The notes below the pieces were generated by a model, which saw only the letters and a program-made list of their open reading frames with translations, ran no database searches and was not told where the DNA came from. This document shows positions 17,546 through 25,557 of a DNA stretch of 59,656 nt, piece by piece; within the stretch, counting starts at the first letter, position 1; every line of letters starts with the position of its first letter. Origin of the DNA: Polyangium jinanense (lineage in GTDB: Bacteria > Myxococcota > Polyangia > Polyangiales > Polyangiaceae); assembly GCF_028435365.1 (NCBI RefSeq), contig NZ_JAGTJJ010000062.1:1-59656 (forward strand), given 5' to 3'. The position numbers and the translations under genes are program-made.

Positions 17546-20500
17546 GTGGTCCCGGAGTTCAGTCAGGCGTCGGACCGGTTCCTCATCGAAGGTCGCGCGG
17601 GCAGCGGCGGCATGGGGGACATTTACAAGGCGACCGACCAGCTCACGGGACAAGAGGTCGCGCTGAAGATCCTGCGCGACAGCGCGACGCCGCAGGAGCG
17701 CGTGCGGTTCATGCGCGAGATCGCGATTCTCGCGGACCTGCGTCACCCGAACATCGTCCAGTACGTCACGCACGGGACCTGGAACGACGGGCGGCTGTTC
17801 TTCGCGATGGAATGGCTCGACGGCGAGGACCTCGGCCAGCGGCAGCGCCGCGCCCCGCTCGGCATGCGCGACGCGGTGGAGGTCGTGAGGCGATCGGCGG
17901 CCGCGATGGCCGCGATCCACGCGCGAAACGTGGTTCATCGCGATCTGAAGCTCTCGAACATCTTCCTCGTCCGCGGCAAGGGCACGGCGATCAAGCTGAT
18001 CGATTTCGGCGTGGTGAAACCGCCCGTGCCGGACGAGTACCAGACCGAGCGCGGGACGATCATCGGCACGCCGCATTTCATGGCCCCCGAGCAAGCCCGC
18101 GGCGAGCCGATCGACGAGCGCGCCGACGTGTACTCGCTCGGCGCGGTGCTGTTCCGCCTCGTGACGGGACGTAACGTTTTCGAGACGGAGCACGTGATCG
18201 CGCTGCTCGGACGGCTCGTGCTGGAAGATCCGCCGAACCCGCAGAGCATCCGCTTCGACATCCCCGAGGCGCTCGCCGAGGTGATCCTGCGCTCGGTCGC
18301 GCGAAATCGCGAGGATCGCTTCGAGAACAGCGGCGAGCTCGCCCGCGCCCTCGCCCGCGTGGGCCAGCTGAACAACGATCCGCCCGCGGCCGATCGCAGC
18401 AGCGCCTCGGCGGTCCGCGCGGTCCCCGGCCAGAAGCCGATCACCATCACCGACGCCAGCGCGCCGCCCGTGCCCGCCTCGCGCCCGGGATCGGCCGAGC
18501 GCCGCGTGGTCGCCTCCGTACTCTTCGAGCTCGCGGGCGGGCGCCTCGGTGCCGACGTGCATCAAAAGCTGCGCGACGTGCTCGGGGACGACACGCGGCT
18601 CGAACCGCTGCTCGATCAGCAGATGGTGGCCGTGCTCGGCGTGGAGCACTCGCGCGGGGACGAGGTGATGCGTGCCGCGCGCGCCGCGCTCGTGGTGACG
18701 CAGGCGCTGCCGACGGCGCGCGCCGCCGTGGCGATTGGCCTGGCGATCCGCGGCCGCGCGAACCTCGCCGGCCAGGCACTCGAGCGCGCCGTGGGGCAGA
18801 TCGAGCTCGCGAGCCCCGGCACGGTCCGCGTCGATTCGCACGCCGCGAGCGGGCTCGAAGGTCGGTTCATCCTGCAGCCCGACGCGCGCGGGGGCGTACT
18901 TCTGCGCGAGGACACGAGCGGGTTCGTCGCGCGCCAGCTCCTCGGCCGTCCCACGCCGACCGTGGGCCGCGAGAAGGAGATCGCGCTCCTGCAGGGCATT
19001 TACGGCGAGCTTCTGGAGGACGCGACGCCGCGTGGCGCGCTCGTCCTCGGCGCCGTGGGCATCGGCAAGAGCCGCGTGCGGAGCGAGCTCGTGCAGCGGC
19101 TCGCAGTGGCGCCGGTGCGCCCCGAGCTCTTGATCTGCCGCGGCGACTCGCTCAGCCAGACGTCGAGCCTGTCCGCGCTCGGCCGCGCGCTCCGCGCCGT
19201 GATGGGCCTGCAGGACGGCGAGGCGCCGGCCGAGCAGGTGCTGAAGGTGCGCAGGCACGTGGCCACGCGCCTGCCGCCGGGACAACGCTTCGTCGCGGGC
19301 TTTCTGGGTGAGCTCGTCGGCGTGACGTTCCCGGATCAGGACGACGAGCCGCTCCGGGCCGCACGCGCGAGCGCCGAGCTCATGCAGGCGCGCCTGCGCA
19401 TGGCGCTCGAAGCGTACTTCCGCGCCGAAGCGGATCGCGCGCCGCAGGTACTCGTGCTCGAAGACGTGCACTGGGCCGACGACACGACGCTCGAAATGGT
19501 CGACTGGCTGCTCGGCTGCGCGGACATCCGTTTCGCGGTCTTCGCGTTCGGCCGCACGGAGCTCGCCACGCGGCTCCGCACGCTCTGGGAGCGCCGCAAC
19601 ATCACGCGCGTCTGGCTCGCGCCGCTTTCGCCGCTCGCCGCCGATCGCCTGGTCTCCGCGGCGCTGCCGGGCATGGACGCGGCCACGCGGGCGAACCTCG
19701 TCAAACGCGCCGACGGAAACGCGCTGTTCCTGGAGGAGCTCGTCCGCTGTGCCGCCGAGGGCCGCAACGAGCTGCCGCTCACGGTGCAGGCCGTGGTGCA
19801 GCTCCGGCTCGATCGTATGTCCTCCAAGGTTCGCGAGGTGCTGCGCGCGGCCTCGGTGTTCGGCCAGTCGTTCTGGACCGGCGGCGTGACCGCGCTCGTC
19901 GGCAGGAGCGTGGGCCTCGAGCTGTCCGAGCTCTACGCGGCGGAGATCGTGGCCCGCCAGCCGGAGTCGCGTATCGCCGGCGAGGACGAGTGGATCTTCC
20001 GTCAGGCGCTCGTGCGGGACGCGGCCTACGAGGCCATCCTCGACGAGGACCGCGCGGCGCTGCACCTCGCCGCGGGCAACTGGCTCGAATCCGTGGGCGA
20101 CGTGGACGCGGGTCTCATCGCCCGGCACGCCGACGCGGGCGGCGCGCACGATCGCGCGGCGAGGCTCTACGCGCGGGCCACGAAGCAGGCCTACACGAAC
20201 GGCGCGCAGCTCGAAACGGCGCTCGATCTCGCGAACCGCGGCCTTGCCTGCGGCGCGGCCGGCGACGTGCGCGTCCAGCTCCTCGTGGCGCGGGCGCAGT
20301 TCTCGATCTTCATGGGCCGGCTGCTCGACGGCATCGCCGCAGCAGAAGAAGCAGCGCAGCTCGCCCGCGCTGGCTCGGACATGTGGGGCGAGGCGCAACG
20401 ACTCGCCGCGGCCGCGCTCATCGAGTCGGGCCGCGCCGCCGAGGGCGACGATCGCGCCGCCAAGGCCCTCACGCCGCCCTACGCGAACACGCTCTCGCCG

Positions 20501-21454
20501 CCGATCCGCGCGAGCCTGCTCGCGGTCCGCGTCCGCGGCCTCGTCGATCGCCTGCAGCCCGGCGAGGCGATGCGCGTGGCGAACGACGCGGTCGAGGCGG
20601 CCCGTGCGTCCGGAGCGAGCGACGCGCTCGTGCGTGCCCTCGACGCCCGGCTCTTCGCGATCGCGCACATGAACGCCCCCTCCGAGGTCGTCACCACGGG
20701 CGCGTCGCTGATCGAGGTCGCCGAGAGCATCAGCGACATCGCCTTCGCCACGCGCGGCCGCCTGAACGTCGGCTCTGCGCTGAACCACCTCGGCATGTTC
20801 GAGGAGGCGCAGTCGATGCTGGAGCGCGCCCTCTTCGACGCCCGCGCCCGCCGCATGCGGATCCTCGAGGCCTTCGCGCTGCACAACCTCGGCATGAGCT
20901 ACGCGCGCCTCGGAAACCTCGATCTCGGCATCGACCACCAGCGCCAGGCCGCGCGCATCGCCGACGAGACGAACGCCGCGCGCCTGCGGGTGAACACGCG
21001 CATCTACGAGACGATCTTCCTCGTCTGGCGCGGCGCTCCGGGCGATCTCGCGACCGCGCTGAGCCTGGCCCGCTGGGCGATCGAGGAGACGCGCGCGCAG
21101 CCGGCGCTCCAGGTTCTCGCGCTCTTCGCGCTCTCCCGCGTCCAGCTCGCCCGGCGCGCCGTCGACGCCGCGGTCGAGACCGCTCGCGACGCGAACGCGC
21201 GCCTCGCCTCGGCGCCCGTCGAGGAGTGGGAAGAGGGCATCCGCGTGACGCTCATCGAAGCCCTGCTCTCGGTCGGCGAAGACGACGAGGCGAACGCCGT
21301 CCTCGACGCTGCGTTCACCGCGCTCGAGGAGCGCGTCCGCACGATCCACATGCCTCATCATCGCGAGGCGTTCGTGCGCCGCAACGAAGAGGTCTATCGA
21401 ATCGTCCAGTATGCCTACCACCGCCTGGGCCGGTATTTTCAGGCAGGCACCTGA
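17546..21454 (+). CDS. Ser/Thr protein kinase fused to cyclase-like, AAA/STAND ATPase and TPR regions
   Basis: 1302 residues. Kinase domain 12-270: Gly-rich loop GRAGSGGMGDIY (17-28 region), Lys41 in VALK, catalytic loop HRDLKLSN with Asp133, DFG at 153-155, so it should be active. Residues about 318-460 resemble a degenerate nucleotide-cyclase domain without the catalytic Asp pair. An AAA/STAND ATPase follows, with P-loop GAVGIGKS at 502-509 and Walker B VLVLEDVHWADD near 635. The C-terminal about 450 residues are TPR-like helices. The architecture is a sensor/signal hub common in Polyangiales; the partner is unknown. The GTG at 17546 is the first start; little room exists for a longer N-terminus. 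It is divergent from alkC (150 bp) and 100 bp upstream of the OmpH gene. Confidence 0.92.
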   Translation: MVPEFSQASDRFLIEGRAGSGGMGDIYKATDQLTGQEVALKILRDSATPQERVRFMREIAILADLRHPNIVQYVTHGTWNDGRLFFAMEWLDGEDLGQRQRRAPLGMRDAVEVVRRSAAAMAAIHARNVVHRDLKLSNIFLVRGKGTAIKLIDFGVVKPPVPDEYQTERGTIIGTPHFMAPEQARGEPIDERADVYSLGAVLFRLVTGRNVFETEHVIALLGRLVLEDPPNPQSIRFDIPEALAEVILRSVARNREDRFENSGELARALARVGQLNNDPPAADRSSASAVRAVPGQKPITITDASAPPVPASRPGSAERRVVASVLFELAGGRLGADVHQKLRDVLGDDTRLEPLLDQQMVAVLGVEHSRGDEVMRAARAALVVTQALPTARAAVAIGLAIRGRANLAGQALERAVGQIELASPGTVRVDSHAASGLEGRFILQPDARGGVLLREDTSGFVARQLLGRPTPTVGREKEIALLQGIYGELLEDATPRGALVLGAVGIGKSRVRSELVQRLAVAPVRPELLICRGDSLSQTSSLSALGRALRAVMGLQDGEAPAEQVLKVRRHVATRLPPGQRFVAGFLGELVGVTFPDQDDEPLRAARASAELMQARLRMALEAYFRAEADRAPQVLVLEDVHWADDTTLEMVDWLLGCADIRFAVFAFGRTELATRLRTLWERRNITRVWLAPLSPLAADRLVSAALPGMDAATRANLVKRADGNALFLEELVRCAAEGRNELPLTVQAVVQLRLDRMSSKVREVLRAASVFGQSFWTGGVTALVGRSVGLELSELYAAEIVARQPESRIAGEDEWIFRQALVRDAAYEAILDEDRAALHLAAGNWLESVGDVDAGLIARHADAGGAHDRAARLYARATKQAYTNGAQLETALDLANRGLACGAAGDVRVQLLVARAQFSIFMGRLLDGIAAAEEAAQLARAGSDMWGEAQRLAAAALIESGRAAEGDDRAAKALTPPYANTLSPPIRASLLAVRVRGLVDRLQPGEAMRVANDAVEAARASGASDALVRALDARLFAIAHMNAPSEVVTTGASLIEVAESISDIAFATRGRLNVGSALNHLGMFEEAQSMLERALFDARARRMRILEAFALHNLGMSYARLGNLDLGIDHQRQAARIADETNAARLRVNTRIYETIFLVWRGAPGDLATALSLARWAIEETRAQPALQVLALFALSRVQLARRAVDAAVETARDANARLASAPVEEWEEGIRVTLIEALLSVGEDDEANAVLDAAFTALEERVRTIHMPHHREAFVRRNEEVYRIVQYAYHRLGRYFQAGT

Positions 21455-21556
21455 TCCGGACGCGACACGCTTCTCCGCTCGAACGCGGAAGGTTCGTTCG
21501 GTAGCACGCAAGAAAACGTTGCATCGACCCGGCTTCGGGATTAGTCCCCCGGGGTG

Positions 21557-22246
21557 ATGCGTGCAGATCGTACTGGTTTCGTGAGTCCTCGGCGTTCGTC
21601 TTGGCTCTCGGGGTTGCGGGCCCCCGTACTCGCGGCCGCCCTCGTCGCGGGCGTGGGCGGGTTCTTCGCGGCGGAGGAAACGGCCGCGGCGCAATCGAAG
21701 ATCGCCGTGATCGACGTGCGTCGAGCGATGCTCGAGACCGAGGAGGGCTTGCGTGTCCAGGCGACGCTGAAGAAGCTCTTCGACAGCCGGCAGGTCGAGC
21801 TCGACGCCAAGCAGCAGAAGCTCCAGGCCGAGAAGGAATCGCTGGAGAAGGACGCGCAGAACAAGAAGGTGCCGCAGGAGCAGCTCCAGCGGCGCTTCGA
21901 GGCGCTGCAGAAGCAGGCGGCCGAGCTCCAATCGATCGCGATGGAGTATCAGCGCGAGATGCAGCGCAAAGAGACGGAGATGACGACGCCGATCTACCAG
22001 CGCATCATCGGCATCGTGCGCCGGATCGCGGCCCAGGACGGCTACGAGATCATCCTGGAGAAGGCCAGCGTCCCCTACATGCGCGCCGACCTCGAGATCA
22101 CGGATCGCGCGATCCAGATGTACAACAGCGGCCAGGGCGGCGACGCGGCCCCGGCCAAACCGGGCGCCACGACGCAGCCGGGCAAGCCCGCGGCCCCCGC
22201 GGCGCCTCCGCCGGCGGCCCCCGCGCCCGCGCCGAAAAAGAAGTAA
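21557..22246 (+). CDS. OmpH/Skp-family periplasmic chaperone
   Basis: 229 residues: signal peptide ending AAEETAAAQS, then the conserved KIAVIDVRRAMLETEEG strand-helix start, a long charged coiled coil (about residues 60-125, Lys/Gln/Glu-rich) forming the tentacles, and the closing helix RIIGIVRRIAAQDGYEIILEKAS with the tail strand. Skp/OmpH holds unfolded outer-membrane proteins in the periplasm. The C-terminal about 40 residues are an extra Pro/Ala/Lys-rich tail ending PAPKKK, absent in E. coli Skp. Start is the ATG at 21557 (GTG at 21554 also possible). No bamA or lpxD lies next to it, unlike the usual skp context. Confidence 0.9.
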   Translation: MRADRTGFVSPRRSSWLSGLRAPVLAAALVAGVGGFFAAEETAAAQSKIAVIDVRRAMLETEEGLRVQATLKKLFDSRQVELDAKQQKLQAEKESLEKDAQNKKVPQEQLQRRFEALQKQAAELQSIAMEYQREMQRKETEMTTPIYQRIIGIVRRIAAQDGYEIILEKASVPYMRADLEITDRAIQMYNSGQGGDAAPAKPGATTQPGKPAAPAAPPPAAPAPAPKKK

Positions 22247-22280
22247 GCGGCTCGCCGAAAGGCGACCCCTCCAGACACGA

Positions 22281-22318
22281 AAGCCGGATCCGAGCGCGAG
22301 GAGCGCGGGATCCGGCTT
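22281..22318. terminator. Hairpin terminator between convergent genes
   Basis: Perfect 11-bp stem aagccggatcc (22281-22291) with its complement at 22308-22318, and an inner gcgc/gcgc pairing. It lies between the stops of the OmpH gene (22246) and the lipoprotein gene (22338), so it can serve both strands. No long T-run follows (gttcgttcg on the plus strand), so its strength is uncertain. Confidence 0.6.
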
Positions 22319-22337
22319 CGTTCGTTCGAGCCGACGA

Positions 22338-23546
22338 TCAGGGGGGGATGCAGCAAAACGTGGTGGCGTTCGAGGGCGTGAGCGCGCCCGTCGGCTGGCC
22401 ACCACCCGAGATGGCACAGGCGCCGCCGGTGGGCGGCATGGTCGTGGCCATGCGACCGAAGAGCGCAGGGTTGCCCACCACGTTGGCGCAACTCCCCGCG
22501 GAGAAGCTCGCGACCTGCGTGGTGCACGTGTTCACCAACTGTTCGCTGTAGAGCGTGATGGTCGCATCACACGAGGCGCCGCTCGGCGCGCCGCACGCGC
22601 ACGGGCTGCATGCGCGCGAGTCCACCGCCTCCTCGAAGAAGAGGTGCTTCTCCGTGAACTCGCCGGCGGGGCACGTGTTGTCGCCGCCCTTGTAGACGCA
22701 CAGGCCCGGCAGGAAGGGCGGCTGCGTCTTCGGCTGGCATACCATGCCCATGCCGCACCCACCGCCAGGAGGCGCGTCGCCGCAGGCCTTTCCGTGAATC
22801 GCCCACGCGATCGGCGTGAGCGCCGGCTCTCCGCCGCTCGGCATGCAGCTCCCCCCCGTCACCGTGGGCTTCGCGCTCGTGACGGAAACGTTGCACGGGC
22901 CATTGTCGCAGGTTTGTCCCCCCTGATACCCCTCGGGCCCATAACACGCGCCGTTCCAGGCAGCGGGGACCGTGAGCTTGCCCGTAGCCGTCGGCGTCGT
23001 GCCGCAAGCCTTGTTCTGGATGACGATCTCATCCGGCAAATCACACGCCTGGCCCGTCGGCGCGCCGCACGTGCACGCGGAACAGGTGTGGCTCGGCGTG
23101 GTGAGCGTGTTCTCGCCCTCGTAGGGCGTGACCGTGGGGAACGCGCCGGGACAATCAGGCGTCTGCGCGGGCAACCCCTCGAAAAGCGCGGCGAAGCCGC
23201 TCCAGCCGAAAGGCACGGACGGGACGCATACGTGCCCCTGCGTGCACTCGTCATCCGCACAATCGACGAGCGAATCGTCGTCGTCGTCCATGCCGTTGAG
23301 GCAATCCTCGGTGCCCGACGATCCTCCCTGCCCGCCTTGTGCTCCCCCGCCGCCCTGCCCGCCCATGCCGCTGCCGCCCTGCCCGCCTTGGCCGCCCTGC
23401 CCGCCCGCGCCGCCGCTGCCCGAAGGCTCGGGCTCGTCGAACGTGTACGCCGGATAAAGGCACGCGGCCGGCATCGTGACGACGCCGAGCCCCGCGACGA
23501 CGAACCACGAGGCCAGCCGCACGGACGAACGTGTTCGATGCGCCAT
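22338..23546 (-). CDS. Gly-rich-linker lipoprotein with Cys-rich body
   Basis: 402-residue lipoprotein: signal peptide and lipobox (TMPAACLYP), then a Gly/Gln-rich linker of GGxGGQ repeats (about residues 40-80), then an Asp-rich MopE-like motif (EDCLNGMDDDDDSLVDCADD), likely metal (calcium) binding. The rest is Cys-rich with repeated CSACTCGAP / CSPCACGAP segments, probably disulfide-bonded repeats. No enzyme family is recognised. Such proteins decorate the outer surface of Polyangiales. The ATG overlaps the stop of the upstream TPR gene by one base (TGATG), so translation is coupled. Confidence 0.78.
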   Translation of the reverse strand: MAHRTRSSVRLASWFVVAGLGVVTMPAACLYPAYTFDEPEPSGSGGAGGQGGQGGQGGSGMGGQGGGGAQGGQGGSSGTEDCLNGMDDDDDSLVDCADDECTQGHVCVPSVPFGWSGFAALFEGLPAQTPDCPGAFPTVTPYEGENTLTTPSHTCSACTCGAPTGQACDLPDEIVIQNKACGTTPTATGKLTVPAAWNGACYGPEGYQGGQTCDNGPCNVSVTSAKPTVTGGSCMPSGGEPALTPIAWAIHGKACGDAPPGGGCGMGMVCQPKTQPPFLPGLCVYKGGDNTCPAGEFTEKHLFFEEAVDSRACSPCACGAPSGASCDATITLYSEQLVNTCTTQVASFSAGSCANVVGNPALFGRMATTMPPTGGACAISGGGQPTGALTPSNATTFCCIPP

Positions 23547-24598
23547 CAGAACCTCCCCACGAGGCTCACGCCGCCGAGGTTCGCGCCGGGCGCAGCGCCG
23601 ATGAACCGCGCGCCACGTTCCGTCTCCGCCGAGGCCGATGGCGCTGTCGTGGAAGACTTTTTCGAACCACTCGTCGCGAGCAGAATGACGCCCGTGATCA
23701 AGCTCGCGGCGCCGACGCCCACGGCCGCCTCGGCGATCCCCGTGAACAGCCGCCCTCGATCCGCGGTCTCTTTCGCCGACGGCGGGCACGACGTGTCGCC
23801 GCCGCAGAGCTCCTCGAGGTCGTTGATCGTCGATTGCCGTGGTCCGAAGAAGAGCGCGACCCCGGCGCCGATCCCCGCGATGCCGACGCCCGTGAGCACG
23901 ATCCCCGGGATGCTCGGCCCGCTCGGCGGAGGCGGCGGAGGCGGCGGCGGCGGAGGCGGCTGGTCATTGTCCTTCGGGCCATCCGACTTCGCTGGCTCGT
24001 CCTTGACCACGACCTCCACGGTCTTCTTGTCGCGCTCGGGGACGTTGATCGAGTCCTTCCAGATCTCGCGGTTGCCGAGCTTCGCCACGATGTAGTGCGG
24101 GCCGGGATCGACGGGCATCTCCGTGCCGACCTGCGTCGCGCCGAGCTCGGTGCCGTCGAGCTCGATGACGGCCGCCTCCGCGCCCTTGCCGCGCGCAATC
24201 GTGAGCTTCGGCAAGCGCTCCTCGATGGCCGTGATCCTCGGCGTAGCCGCCGCCGCGACGTCCGCGGCCTTCTTGTCGCCCGCGGCCGCGCTCGCCGCGA
24301 GCCTGTAATTGCCGAGCGCCGAGAGCAGCTTGCCGAGCTTCTCCTCGCACTCGGCGATGTTGAAGGCGACCTGCGGCGTCATCTTCACGGCGGCGACGGC
24401 CTTGAACTTGACGAGCGCGCCGGAGCAGTTGTTCGCGGCGCTGAGCGCGAGGCCCTCGCGGAACAGCGCGCGGGCCTTGTCGAGCTCCTCCTTCGTCTGC
24501 GCGGAGGCATCCCCCTGCGAGAAGAGCGCGATTGCCGCGGCACCGGCCATCATCGCCACACGCGCCGCGCGACGCGCCCTTCGCTGAGACATGTTCAT
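23546..24598 (-). CDS. Secreted TPR-type protein with paired C-terminal membrane segments
   Basis: 350 residues: signal peptide (AAIALFSQGDASAQ), an N-terminal helical TPR-like region (KARALFREGLALSAANNCSGAL, TPQVAFNIAECEEKLGKLLSALGNY), a small beta-rich PEGA-like domain (VIELDGTELGATQVGTEMPVDPG), a run of 12 prolines (about residues 217-228), and two hydrophobic helices (PGIVLTGVGIAGIGAGVAL; AAVGVGAASLITGVILLA) separated by a loop with two Cys (ELCGGDTSC). The same layout recurs in the 41623-42675 gene, which is a paralogue by architecture. Role unknown; periplasmic scaffold or envelope sensor is plausible. First gene of a coupled pair with the Gly-rich lipoprotein. Confidence 0.8.
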   Translation of the reverse strand: MNMSQRRARRAARVAMMAGAAAIALFSQGDASAQTKEELDKARALFREGLALSAANNCSGALVKFKAVAAVKMTPQVAFNIAECEEKLGKLLSALGNYRLAASAAAGDKKAADVAAAATPRITAIEERLPKLTIARGKGAEAAVIELDGTELGATQVGTEMPVDPGPHYIVAKLGNREIWKDSINVPERDKKTVEVVVKDEPAKSDGPKDNDQPPPPPPPPPPPPSGPSIPGIVLTGVGIAGIGAGVALFFGPRQSTINDLEELCGGDTSCPPSAKETADRGRLFTGIAEAAVGVGAASLITGVILLATSGSKKSSTTAPSASAETERGARFIGAAPGANLGGVSLVGRF

Positions 24599-24719
24599 CG
24601 AGCACTGCTCCCGACGCCCGCGATCCCTTCGAGGCTGCGAGCGCTCCCCATTCTACCCGACCCCCGCGCGCGCCGGAACTCCCGCGCTGCGAGGGCGCGT
24701 GGGATCCACCGGGCAAACG

Positions 24720-25442
24720 TCACTTCTTGGTCTTGCCGAGATCGAGCTTGATGCGCGGCCGCCCCGTGGACGCCGTCGCCGTCGGGGTCGCGCTCGCCGT
24801 CGACGTCGCCGTCGGGGTCGCGCTCGCCGTCGACGTCGCCGTGGGCGTCGCGCTCGCCGTCGACGTGGCGGTCGCCGTGGCCGTCGCCGTCGGCGTCGTC
24901 TTCACGGTCGTCGTCGTGGGCGCCGTGAACTTCGGCCGCTCGCCGATCGGGATCCGGTCGTCGCCGAGGATGCACATCTTCGTCGTGTCGCTGGCCGTGA
25001 GCGTGTCGCAGATCTTGTAGCCATCGGGGCACTCGGCGGGGCCCTGGCACGTGGCCGAGCAGAAGCCGGGCTCGTTCGGCGCGTCGGCCTTCTTCAGGCA
25101 GAAGCCGTGATCACACTCCCCCGCGGTCGCACAGCTCGCGCCGATTTTTGCGCCCACGGACTTGCTGCACTCCAACCCCGAGCCTGTGTCCTTCGCGCGG
25201 CAAACGAGCCCGTCGCCGCAGTCCCTGTCGTACGTGCAGCTCTTCGTGCAGATGCTCCCGGTGGCCGCGCACTGGAGCGACGCGCAGTCCGTGTCCTTCG
25301 TGCAGGCCACGCCGAACGCCTTCTTCTCGGGTTCTTCCTGCTTCAAGAGCCCGCAGCCAGCTGCCCCGAGACCGAGGAGCAACGCGATCATCGCCCCACC
25401 TCGCAGCGCCCCACCCACCTTCGCCCCACGGGTTTTGCTCAT
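24720..25442 (-). CDS. Cys-rich lipoprotein with Thr/Ala repeat stalk
   Basis: 240-residue lipoprotein: lipobox GLGAAGCGLL, then a Cys-rich region with repeated CTKDTDCASLQC / CTYDRDCGDGLVC / CATAGECDHGFC units (Dickkopf/EGF-like spacing typical of secreted myxobacterial proteins), a short globular end (ICDTLTASDTTKMCILGDD), and a Thr/Ala/Ser/Pro stalk encoded by 30-bp tandem repeats. No enzyme activity is visible. It is divergent from the glycogen phosphorylase gene. Confidence 0.78.
   Translation of the reverse strand: MSKTRGAKVGGALRGGAMIALLLGLGAAGCGLLKQEEPEKKAFGVACTKDTDCASLQCAATGSICTKSCTYDRDCGDGLVCRAKDTGSGLECSKSVGAKIGASCATAGECDHGFCLKKADAPNEPGFCSATCQGPAECPDGYKICDTLTASDTTKMCILGDDRIPIGERPKFTAPTTTTVKTTPTATATATATSTASATPTATSTASATPTATSTASATPTATASTGRPRIKLDLGKTKK
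24772..24870. repeat. 30-bp tandem repeat coding for a Thr/Ala stalk
   Basis: About three units of 30 bp with core gtcgcgctcgccgtcgacgt on the plus strand, nearly identical, followed by degenerate 6-bp gtcgcc/gtggcc repeats to about 24900. On the coding (minus) strand each unit gives ATPTATSTAS. Length changes would be in frame. Confidence 0.9.
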
Positions 25443-25557
25443 GGTTCCTCTCTCGCCGCGCGAGAGCGCGGGCCGTGGTCTCGTCTATCACAGCCCGGCC
25501 GCCAAGGGACAAGCTCCTGCGGCGCACCTTGGGAGGTTCGCTTATGATGCGCGGGCG

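Noticed and set aside
17108..22417. 1769-codon open frame on the minus strand opposite the kinase and OmpH genes
   Set aside because: It is the antisense of two clear genes; Arg/Ala/His-rich composition without domains is typical of high-GC shadow frames.
24772..24870. Tandem repeats as a CRISPR array
   Set aside because: Units are contiguous without unique spacers, in frame within a lipoprotein gene, and no cas genes occur.
25162..25557. 132-codon N-terminal extension of glycogen phosphorylase
   Set aside because: It overlaps the divergent lipoprotein gene and its promoter, and the family begins after 25558.
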